From Methanocella sp. (GTDB taxonomy: Archaea; Halobacteriota; Methanocellia; Methanocellales; Methanocellaceae), in NCBI RefSeq assembly GCF_035506375.1, contig NZ_DATJPM010000074.1, forward strand, positions 11,321-75,320: 64,000 nucleotides of DNA, read 5' to 3'. Positions 57,084 through 64,000 of this stretch are shown piece after piece. Numbering within the stretch: the stretch's first letter is position 1; every line of letters begins with the position of its first letter. Both the position numbers and the translations under genes were made by a program. The notes under the pieces are model-generated. The model was not told the DNA's origin, did no database searches, and saw only the letters and a program-made list of their open reading frames with translations.

Positions 57084-60000
57084 ACTTTCTCGATGCCTAT
57101 GCTCATCGGAATGCCCTCGACATCCCATTCCTTCACGAGGGTACCCGATACGCTCTTATCGTCCTTGAATTCCAGGCCTGAAGCCCGGACCTCGTTCATG
57201 ATAAGGCCCTTCATGCCGGCGACCAGGCCTTTCACGCGGTCGTCCCCGACGTATGCTTCGACCTTGATCCTGTCCTCGACGTTCAGCTTCATGTCTTTTC
57301 TCATGTCCTGGATGCGGCGGATGAGTTCCCGCGTATATCCTTCCGCCTCCAGTTCCGGCGTGAGCTCGACGTCCACGTAGAGCTTGCCTCCGGGGAACTC
57401 GCCCATGGCCAGAGTTTCGGGGATGACGTCCCGGAAGCTCACCATTTCGGGCGTTACATCGACTTCGCCGCCGGCCAGCGTCAGCACGAACCTGCCATTC
57501 TTCTCGACCGAGGACTTCACGACCCGGCCGTCGGCCGACTTTAACGTGGCGATGACCTTGCCGGCCTCGCCCTTGAAAGCGGGGCCGATGACCTTGGGGT
57601 TTGGCACGACCTCGACGCCCAAATCCGGATTAACCGCGCCGACGCCCAGTAAAACGATCTCCTTGGCGTTGGTCTGCTCACGGACGACGTTCGTGAGGTC
57701 CCGGACGGCGGTCGATGTCTCCTCGCTGTCCGGGGAGACCGTGATCTTCTTCACGGGCCACCGGAGTTTCCGCTTTGCCTTCTGGCGGGCGTTGGACGAG
57801 GCCTCCACGATCTTCCGGGCCACGTCCATGTCTTTGTTAAGCTGCTCGTCCAGCAGGCCCGTGTTCACCGCCGGCCAGTCGCACATGTGAACCGACTCCC
57901 AGGCGGAAGGCTCCGAGTTCCTCACCAGGTTCTGGTACATGCGCTCTGCAACGTAAGGCGTGAACGGCGCCATGAGCTTCACAGTCGTCGAGAGGGCATG
58001 GTACAGGACCCAGTAGGCCGCGAGCTTGTCCGGGTCGTCGGCCTCGACCCACGTCCGCTCCCGGGAGAGCTGGACGTACCATCTGGAGAGGTCGTCGAGG
58101 ATGAAGCCGATGAGCGCCCTGGTGGAGCGGTGCAGCTCATAGCCGGCCATGCCGTCGTTCACTTCTTTTATGACGGCCTGAAGCCTCGACATGATCCAGC
58201 GGTCCTCGACCCGGAGATGGCCCTTAACGGAATCGTAGGTCGTCTTTACCGGGTCGAACGTATCGAGCACCATGTATGGCAGGGGGAACCGGTAGACGTT
58301 CCAGAAGATGTTGAGCGTCCGGTACACGTTGCCGCACTCTTCCCAGGAGAAGCTCAGGTCTTCCCACGGGGCGCTTTGCGATAGCACGTAAAGCCTGAGC
58401 GCATCGGCGCCGAACTTTTCCAGCACTTCCTCGGGGGCGACAACATTTCCTAAACTCTTGGACATCTTGCGGCCCTGGTCATCTAAAGTAAAGCCGTGCA
58501 TGCAGACCGAGTTGTATGGCGCTTTGCCGAAGCCCACCATGCCGGCGCCTAATTGTGAGTAGAACCAGCCCCGGGTCTGGTCGTGGCCCTCGACGATGAA
58601 GTCGGCCGGCCACCAGTCCATGAGGTCCTTCCGCTGGGGGAACCTGAGCGTGGCCCAGGACGCCACGGCCGAGTCGAACCAGACGTCGAAGATGTCCTCG
58701 ACGCGCTTCATGCGGCCTCCGCACTCGCACTCCATGAACACGCTATCGACGAATGGACGGTGTAGATCTTCCATCCTTACGCCGGTCTTGTGCTCCAGCT
58801 CCTCCTTCGTACCGATCACGTCGATGCTGCCGCACTTCTCGCACTTCCAGATGGGAATGGGTATGCCCCAGTAGCGCTGCCGGGATATGCACCAGTCGCG
58901 GGCGCCGCTCACCCAGTCGTAGAACCGCGAGGAGCCTGCCCAGGACGGGTACCAGCTCACCCGGCTCACCTCGGCGAGCATGGGCTCTTTTATTTTACTT
59001 ACGGCGATGAACCACTGGTCAGTGGTCATGAAAATAATGGGCGTCTTGCACCGCCAGCAATGGCCGTAGCGGTGGGTGATCTCCGTGGCCCCGAGCAGCA
59101 GTCCCCTGGCGCGCAGGTCGTCCAGGATCCTGGAGTTGGCGTCCCGGATGTTCATGCCCGCATAGGCGCCCGCCTCCGGCGCGAAGGCGCCGTTGGGCTT
59201 CACCGGGCAGAAAACAGGTATGCCCTCCTTCATGCCCAGCTCGAAATCGTCTAAGCCGTGACCCGGGGCGATGTGCACCAGGCCCGTGTTCTCGCCCACG
59301 ACGAAGTCGGCCAGGTACACCTTATGCTCAGTGTCCTTCTGGCAGGGGACGAGGTCTTCCAGCGGGTGTTTATACCGTCGGCCTTTGAGCTCTTCGCCCT
59401 GCATGGTCTTCAAAACGCGATAGTCGCCGTAGCGGCCGAGCTTCATGACGCCCTCGATGAGGCCCTCCATCATGATGAGCCTCTCGCCGTGCTCCGCGTA
59501 GAGCGCGTCGAGTTTTGCAGCGCCTATCGCCTCTTTCATTTTTGCCACTTTGTCGGCGAAGCGCATGGGCCTGGGCGTGCCGTCGGAGTGCCTGTCAACG
59601 AGAGTGGCGGGGTCCAGGCCGGCGGCCCGCGAGGCATCCTCCAGCACTGGCCCGGGGAGCGCATAGACCTGGGCGTACGTGAAATCCTTGTTTACGGCGA
59701 CGGCCATGTTGGCGGGGATGGTCCAGGGCGTGGTCGTCCATATGACTAAAAAGCCTTCCTGGTCCTTGAGGGGGAATTTAACGTAGATGGAGTCGTCCAT
59801 CCGGTCCGCGTACTCGACCTCGGAGTCGGCGATGGCCGTCTCGCAGCGGGGGCACCAGTTGACGTTCCGGAGCCCGCGCTCGAGGAGCTTTTTCTCATGG
59901 GCTTTTTTTATCGTCCACCAGGCCGCCTCGATGTACTCGTTCTTGAGCGTCATGTACGGGTCGTCCCAGTCCATCCATACGCCGAGCTTCTTGAACTGGC

Positions 60001-60397
60001 CCGTCATTTCGTGCATATTCTTGATGGCGAAGGTCTTGCACTCCTCGGTGAACCTGGCCACGCCGAAGTTCTCGATGTCCTTCTTTGTCTTGAAGCCCAG
60101 CAGGCTTTCCACCTTGACCTCGATGGGGAGGCCATGCATATCCCAGCCGGCCCTGTCCATCAGATCGAAGCCGTTCATGCTGCGATAGCGGAGAACGGAG
60201 TCCTTGATGATCTTGTTCCAGGCCGTGCCGAGATGGATGCGCCCCGTCGTGTAGGGCGGGCCGTCCACGAAATAGAACTTCTTGTTGCCTTTCCTCAGCG
60301 CCCTGGTCTTATGATATGCATCGGTCGAGTTCCAGAACTGGTCTACCTGAGCCTCGATCGCCTTGCCATTATACTGCTCTTTCTCTTCCTGTATCAC
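57080..60397 (-). CDS. ileS: Isoleucyl-tRNA synthetase
   Basis: 1105 residues, archaeal/eukaryotic-type class I synthetase. HIGH region: [27 protein letters not shown] region: [12 protein letters not shown]. The editing domain lies about 190-400 ([35 protein letters not shown]). Zinc-like cysteine pairs occur in [21 protein letters not shown] and ECECGG. The C-terminal half has the anticodon-binding helices and a beta region. The GTG at 60397 follows GAGGA at 7 nt. It forms a two-gene operon with mptE. Confidence 0.97.
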   Translation of the reverse strand: MIQEEKEQYNGKAIEAQVDQFWNSTDAYHKTRALRKGNKKFYFVDGPPYTTGRIHLGTAWNKIIKDSVLRYRSMNGFDLMDRAGWDMHGLPIEVKVESLLGFKTKKDIENFGVARFTEECKTFAIKNMHEMTGQFKKLGVWMDWDDPYMTLKNEYIEAAWWTIKKAHEKKLLERGLRNVNWCPRCETAIADSEVEYADRMDDSIYVKFPLKDQEGFLVIWTTTPWTIPANMAVAVNKDFTYAQVYALPGPVLEDASRAAGLDPATLVDRHSDGTPRPMRFADKVAKMKEAIGAAKLDALYAEHGERLIMMEGLIEGVMKLGRYGDYRVLKTMQGEELKGRRYKHPLEDLVPCQKDTEHKVYLADFVVGENTGLVHIAPGHGLDDFELGMKEGIPVFCPVKPNGAFAPEAGAYAGMNIRDANSRILDDLRARGLLLGATEITHRYGHCWRCKTPIIFMTTDQWFIAVSKIKEPMLAEVSRVSWYPSWAGSSRFYDWVSGARDWCISRQRYWGIPIPIWKCEKCGSIDVIGTKEELEHKTGVRMEDLHRPFVDSVFMECECGGRMKRVEDIFDVWFDSAVASWATLRFPQRKDLMDWWPADFIVEGHDQTRGWFYSQLGAGMVGFGKAPYNSVCMHGFTLDDQGRKMSKSLGNVVAPEEVLEKFGADALRLYVLSQSAPWEDLSFSWEECGNVYRTLNIFWNVYRFPLPYMVLDTFDPVKTTYDSVKGHLRVEDRWIMSRLQAVIKEVNDGMAGYELHRSTRALIGFILDDLSRWYVQLSRERTWVEADDPDKLAAYWVLYHALSTTVKLMAPFTPYVAERMYQNLVRNSEPSAWESVHMCDWPAVNTGLLDEQLNKDMDVARKIVEASSNARQKAKRKLRWPVKKITVSPDSEETSTAVRDLTNVVREQTNAKEIVLLGVGAVNPDLGVEVVPNPKVIGPAFKGEAGKVIATLKSADGRVVKSSVEKNGRFVLTLAGGEVDVTPEMVSFRDVIPETLAMGEFPGGKLYVDVELTPELEAEGYTRELIRRIQDMRKDMKLNVEDRIKVEAYVGDDRVKGLVAGMKGLIMNEVRASGLEFKDDKSVSGTLVKEWDVEGIPMSIGIEKV

Positions 60398-60566
60398 GTC
60401 TATTCCTCGCCTGCGCTAGAATGATGAAAAACTATCGATAAATCGGATACGGTACTTTTTGCCATGGGGCTAAGATCATCATAGAAAAAGGCCACGCCGG
60501 CCAATAAAACGATCCCACGCTAGCATAAGTGCACCGTATGTTAATGACACGTACAATATTTAAACC

Positions 60567-61694
60567 TTATGTATTAGGCCTGACCTCGACCGTGCCGCCG
60601 GTATAGAACCTGCCCGCGTCCTGCGCTGCGGCCTCGGCCAGTTCCTCCGGGACTTCTGGGTGGCCACCGAACCACTCGATACGGCAAACATCAGACATGT
60701 GGTCTATTTCCAGGCTCCACGTACCCCATGCTGTGCCATTGACCAGGACGACGCTCTTCGACTCCCCGAACTTCGTCATGATATCGCGGCCCCCGGGCAC
60801 GAAGCGCGCATCGTTATAGTATGCCTTCACGTAAGGGTCGTCCCGGGGAAGGAAGAGCACGGACGGCTCTTTGAACGCTTCGCCAATGAGGCCGATGTCC
60901 CTTTTGTCGATGAAGTACCGGCCCCCGGCCCCCTCGATCTCCACGGTCTCGACGTTATCGAGCGAGCCGAGTGCCCTCGACGCCTCATTCACCGTGACGC
61001 CCGCCCACCAGGCCAGGTCTTCGGCGCCCACCGGCCCGCAGGTCTTCACGTACCTTTTCGCCAGCAGCGAGAGCGCCTCGTTAACGTCCATGTCCAGCTT
61101 CAGGTTGAAGCGGTTCTTGAAGGCGGAAAACCGGCCCGGATTCTCTCCCGGGCGAATGCCTATACCGCCCCGGAGCAGTATCCACCTATCCTGCATGGCC
61201 TGGGCGATGACCGAGACGTTCATGGCTTTCTCCTTGCGCTTTTTGACGATCTCCCGCGATACGGTCGTGAGACCTTTCTTTAGCTGAACGAGCGTCTTCT
61301 CCTTCGCGTCCAGCTCTTCCAGGAGCTTACTGCCGACCTTTCGGTACTCGTCATCCGGGATGCCCCATGTGCTCAGCAGGTTACGGGCAGCCGCCTCGCG
61401 GTCTTTTTTCGAGAGCGTAAAGACCGCTGGCAAGCACTCCTGAGGCACGATCTGCATGTAGTTCTTGAGCCCCTTCACCCGGGCCATGCTATTTCCCCGG
61501 TACAGGCCTTTTTCGAATGCCTCGACATCGAAGCGCTTCACCCGGAGGTACATGCTGTAGTAGGCGTCGTCCAGGTTGTTGGCGTCCAGGGCCGCTAGGT
61601 CACGCAGTACGGCTCCGGCGCTGTCCAGCTTCGTGCCTGACAGCAGGTGGCTCTTCGCCATGACAAAACGGTTTACTGCCTCTTTCTCGAGCAT
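60567..61694 (-). CDS. Winged-helix protein of the AlkZ-like (HTH_42) family
   Basis: 375 residues. The order of segments fits the AlkZ/YcaQ-like DNA glycosylase family: VNRFVMAKSHLL with AALDANNLDDAYYSMYLRV at the N-terminus, SMARVKGLKNYMQIVPQE, DVNEALSLLAKRYVKTCGPVGAEDLAWWAGVTVNEASRAL (winged helix), and VLFLPRDDPYVKAYYND with VLVNGTAWGTW near the end. AlkZ enzymes unhook DNA interstrand cross-links through a QxD motif that is not evident here (DANN), so catalytic activity is uncertain. It is divergent from HMG-CoA reductase. Confidence 0.72.
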   Translation of the reverse strand: MLEKEAVNRFVMAKSHLLSGTKLDSAGAVLRDLAALDANNLDDAYYSMYLRVKRFDVEAFEKGLYRGNSMARVKGLKNYMQIVPQECLPAVFTLSKKDREAAARNLLSTWGIPDDEYRKVGSKLLEELDAKEKTLVQLKKGLTTVSREIVKKRKEKAMNVSVIAQAMQDRWILLRGGIGIRPGENPGRFSAFKNRFNLKLDMDVNEALSLLAKRYVKTCGPVGAEDLAWWAGVTVNEASRALGSLDNVETVEIEGAGGRYFIDKRDIGLIGEAFKEPSVLFLPRDDPYVKAYYNDARFVPGGRDIMTKFGESKSVVLVNGTAWGTWSLEIDHMSDVCRIEWFGGHPEVPEELAEAAAQDAGRFYTGGTVEVRPNT

Positions 61695-61795
61695 CAGAGA
61701 ACGTTTTGACCTTATCCAGCATCTAGGTATCGCGCTACGATTAGGTTTTTAACTATTGAGGCCCATGCTTCCTTTACCGTAATGGAGACTTCGAG

Positions 61796-63076
61796 ATGGA
61801 AAAGACTTCAAAGATATCTGGCTTTTATAAGTTACTTCCGCAGGAGCGGCTTGGCGCAGTGAAACAGTATGCGGGCCTTTCGGATGAGGAGGCCGCGACC
61901 TTAGGTAACACGGGCGCCCTGAAGCAGGAGCAGGTCGACCGCATGGTCGAGAACGTCATCGGCGTCATGCCCGTTCCGCTGGGCGTGGCCGTGAATTTCC
62001 TCGTTAACGGGAAGGACTACCTGGTCCCCATGGCCATCGAGGAGCCGTCCGTCATCGCGGCCGCATCAAACGCGGCCAAGATGGCCCGGGAGAAGGGCGG
62101 CTTCAGGACCAGCAGCACCGGCCCCGTCATGCGCGGCCTCATCCAGGTCACCGGCATCAAGGACCCTTACAGTGCCAGGTTCTCCGTGCTGAGCGAGAAG
62201 GGCAGCATCGTGGACATGGCCAACGCCGTGGACCCGATTTTAGTGAAGTTCGGCGGCGGCTGCAAGGACGTGGAAGCCTACGTCAAGGAGGTCCCGAACA
62301 AGCCCGGCGACACGATGCTGATCGTCCATTTGATCGTCGACTGCCGGGACGCCATGGGCGCGAACGCCGTGAACACCATGGCGGAGACCGTCGGCCCGTA
62401 CCTGGAGAAGATCACCGGCGGCAAAGTGTATTTGCGTATCATCTCGAACTTAGCGGATAGGCGGCTCATGCGGGCCCGCGCCGTGTTCTCGAAGGAGGCC
62501 ATCGGCGGCGAGGACGTCGTGGACGCCATCGTAAAGGCGTACGAGTTCGCGCTCGTGGACCCGTACCGGGCGGCCACCCACAACAAGGGTATCATGAACG
62601 GCATCAGCGCCGTTACGCTGGCAACGGGCAACGACACCCGGGCCATCGAGGCCGGGGCGCACGCCTATGCATCAATTTCGGGCACTTACAAGCCTTTGTC
62701 TATTTACGAGAAGAACGCCGACGGCGACCTGGTGGGCACGATCGAGCTCCCGCTGGCCGTGGGTCTCGTGGGAGGCGCAACCGCATCGCACCCCACGGCG
62801 AAGGCGAACGTGAAGATCCTGGGCGTCAAGACGGCCTCTGAATTGGGCGAGGTCATGGCCGCGGTGGGCCTGGCCCAGAACTTCGCGGCGCTGAGGGCGC
62901 TCGCCACCGAGGGCATCCAGCGCGGCCATATGCAGCTGCACTCCCGCAACGTGGCCATCCAGGCCGGAGCGGTCGGGGACCTCATCGATAAGGTAGCCGA
63001 GGCGATGGTGAAGGAGAAGAAGGTCCGGGCGGACAGGGCTAAGGAGCTGCTCGAGCAGTTTACCAAAGCCCACTAA
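61796..63076 (+). CDS. hmgA: Hydroxymethylglutaryl-CoA reductase, class II-like
   Basis: 426 residues, compact form without membrane helices. Motifs: [23 protein letters not shown] with the catalytic Glu, [40 protein letters not shown]... and [15 protein letters not shown], then [24 protein letters not shown] with the catalytic His. The overall sequence is nearer the bacterial 'degradative' class II enzymes than class I. In archaea such enzymes can serve mevalonate synthesis for isoprenoid lipids, which is the likely role here next to lipid genes elsewhere in the window. GGAG 8 nt before the ATG serves as ribosome site. Confidence 0.93.
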   Translation: MEKTSKISGFYKLLPQERLGAVKQYAGLSDEEAATLGNTGALKQEQVDRMVENVIGVMPVPLGVAVNFLVNGKDYLVPMAIEEPSVIAAASNAAKMAREKGGFRTSSTGPVMRGLIQVTGIKDPYSARFSVLSEKGSIVDMANAVDPILVKFGGGCKDVEAYVKEVPNKPGDTMLIVHLIVDCRDAMGANAVNTMAETVGPYLEKITGGKVYLRIISNLADRRLMRARAVFSKEAIGGEDVVDAIVKAYEFALVDPYRAATHNKGIMNGISAVTLATGNDTRAIEAGAHAYASISGTYKPLSIYEKNADGDLVGTIELPLAVGLVGGATASHPTAKANVKILGVKTASELGEVMAAVGLAQNFAALRALATEGIQRGHMQLHSRNVAIQAGAVGDLIDKVAEAMVKEKKVRADRAKELLEQFTKAH

Positions 63077-63744
63077 TCCTTTTTTATTTAAGCCACTCTA
63101 AAATATAGACTTATTCAGCCTTGGGGGACTCTAAGTTTATTTTTAAATATTGGTGCTGCCTGGTGATGATATTATATTTTGGTGAGCCTGGTGTAAACTT
63201 GGTGCCGCTAATAAGCACTCTTATTTCAACCACACCAGGATAACACCAGGCCGCACCAATTTTTTTATATATCACCAGGCGGCACGGAGTTTACACCAAG
63301 CTGCACCAATTCATTTTTTAATAATCTTAGTGGCTGATAAACCTTAGATTATTATAAAATTTTAAAATGATTAAAAATTAATGCCTCTTACGCGTTTTTA
63401 GGGTGATAATAATTTTTAGTTTCGCTTTTCCGTTATGCCGTCTTTGAGTGTCCTTAACCACAGGGGCACGGAGCACACGGGAGACTCACAGACAGTAGTT
63501 CCGTGCTTGTTTTTTCTGCCGCTTATGCTATAAGCATCGTTCGCTGATTTGTTTCTCGTCTTCGTGTTTAAAAACCGAAGGGCTGTACGTGAGTCACAAA
63601 TAAAAAACAGAACAAATCAGCGAAAAGCGAAAACAACGACAAACGATTATATTGCAAATACGGAACTACTGACTGTGGCCCGGTGGTGTAAATCGCCGCA
63701 ACGTATTAATACGAGTATGTGCTATGTCAAGGCGGTGATTCAGC
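63077..63744. repeat. Gene-free region with palindrome R7 and a second inverted repeat
   Basis: 668 bp without a credible gene. 63150-63310 is a palindrome of the TTGGTGCCGCCTGGTGTAAA module (as in R6), with TGGTGTAAACTTGGTGCCG on the left and its near-complement GGCACGGAGTTTACACCA on the right. TTCAGCC at 63117 and GGCTGATAAACC at 63334 suggest an outer, decayed pair. TTCGCTGATTTGTT (63540-63553) is perfectly complementary to AACAAATCAGCGAA (63611-63624). GATTATATTG near 63645 may be the TATA box of the next gene. Confidence 0.7.
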
Positions 63745-63939
63745 ATGGGAAAGACTGGAAGCGTTGAATGGGTCCAGATCCGCGGCCGCAAGGGTCAGAT
63801 GCGCCTTGTTCCTAAGGGCGACTCCGTCGCGGGCAAGCCGGGACCCGGCCAGAGATACGACTCCAAGGGCTTTGTCCGCCGCATCCTTACCCGTTCCAAG
63901 AAGAACGTGCTCGGCGTGAAGTCCAAGAGTAAGAAATAA
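63745..63939 (+). CDS. DUF5350 family small basic protein
   Basis: 64 residues, very basic (start MGKTGSVEWVQIRGRKG, end KKNVLGVKSKSKK). I place it from memory in DUF5350, a short protein conserved in methanogens and without known function; the charge suggests binding to RNA or the ribosome. GGCGGTGATT just before the ATG at 63745 is a strong ribosome site. An overlapping frame at 63549-63767 has no such support. A terminator follows. Confidence 0.82.
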   Translation: MGKTGSVEWVQIRGRKGQMRLVPKGDSVAGKPGPGQRYDSKGFVRRILTRSKKNVLGVKSKSKK

Positions 63940-63964
63940 TCATAACTTTCTTTTCGTCGCGTTC

Positions 63965-63980
63965 GGCTCTCTCGGGAGCC
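63965..63980 (+). terminator. Terminator after the DUF5350 gene
   Basis: GGCTCT-CTCG-GGAGCC (one G-T pair) 26 bases after the stop codon, followed by TTACTCGTTTTATT. A typical short intrinsic-terminator-like hairpin. Confidence 0.55.
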
Positions 63981-64000
63981 TTACTCGTTTTATTAATGTC

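Noticed and set aside
63549..63767. 72-codon plus-strand frame before the DUF5350 gene
   Set aside because: No ribosome site, low-complexity AT-rich codons, overlaps a well-supported gene and includes the inverted repeats.
1..64000. tRNA, rRNA, insertion sequences
   Set aside because: No cloverleaf with a GTTCRA-type arm, no rRNA-like block and no transposase-like frame was noticed when reading; weak or split tRNA genes could still be missed by eye.

Overview
The window is 64 kb of chromosomal DNA from a hydrogenotrophic methanogenic archaeon. It encodes a complete tungsten/molybdenum formylmethanofuran dehydrogenase, a cytosolic heterodisulfide reductase HdrABC, an Mvh-type [NiFe] hydrogenase, enzymes for archaeal ether-lipid synthesis, KEOPS subunit Cgi121, Hel308, Fen1, Tsr3, the archaeal pterin kinase MptE and ribosomal protein S17e. 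Coding DNA is GC-rich, intergenic DNA is strongly AT-rich, and many genes look leaderless, with a TATA box about 25 bp before the start codon. Gene content and style fit Methanocellales (Methanocella-like). That assignment is inference from memory, not from a search.

Layout. 1-12 kb: end of a secreted protein, a stalked surface protein, two tandem moeA genes (the second fused to a binding-protein domain), a YkgJ-like protein, an MFS transporter, a DUF1786 + Tfx regulator pair divergent from fdhD, a GyrI-like protein, Cdd1-like and Cgi121 genes, a small membrane protein + winged-helix regulator pair, and Hel308. 12-24 kb: a PAS histidine kinase, Tsr3, two archaeal lipid prenyltransferases, hisG, a Rieske protein followed by a 913-residue HEAT-repeat protein, a TctA-like permease and a class I amidotransferase. 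24-38 kb, the metabolic core: mvhG-mvhA on the minus strand, divergent from one long plus-strand operon fwdG-fwdF-hdrC-hdrB-hdrA-mvhD-fwdD-fwdB-fwdA-fwdC. This order places the first step (CO2 reduction) and the last step (CoM-S-S-CoB reduction) of methanogenesis, plus the hydrogenase linker MvhD, in one transcription unit. That is what an Hdr-Mvh-Fwd electron-bifurcating supercomplex would need. 38-48 kb: a TIM-barrel protein, DUF169, Fen1, a redox/stress group (DUF2148, rubredoxin, HMA protein, small HEAT protein, hybrid cluster protein, V4R-domain regulator, flavodoxin), a QueG-like ferredoxin, two very small peptides and hypB. 48-64 kb: purC, two glycosyltransferases, rps17e-dapA-dapB-ferredoxin-asd (lysine/threonine branch), mptE, ileS, an AlkZ-like protein, HMG-CoA reductase and a DUF5350 protein.

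The most unusual structural feature is a family of long, nested, imperfect palindromes in at least seven intergenic regions. They are built from a few recurring modules: 'TTCAGCCACGAAG', 'CTGTGTTGAA...GCACGGAG', 'TTCACCACAG/GGCACAATGG' and 'TTGGTGCCGCCTGGTGTA'. Each lies directly downstream of a gene's 3' end, and two genes have their stop codons inside the element edge. Other points of interest are a probable CTG start codon in the DUF1786 gene, operator-like repeats between hcp and its V4R regulator, three TACTTT boxes at exact 17-bp spacing before a regulator operon, and a 29-residue CGCGCG/Lys-rich peptide gene with strong expression signals. No tRNA, rRNA, insertion sequence or CRISPR array was seen.
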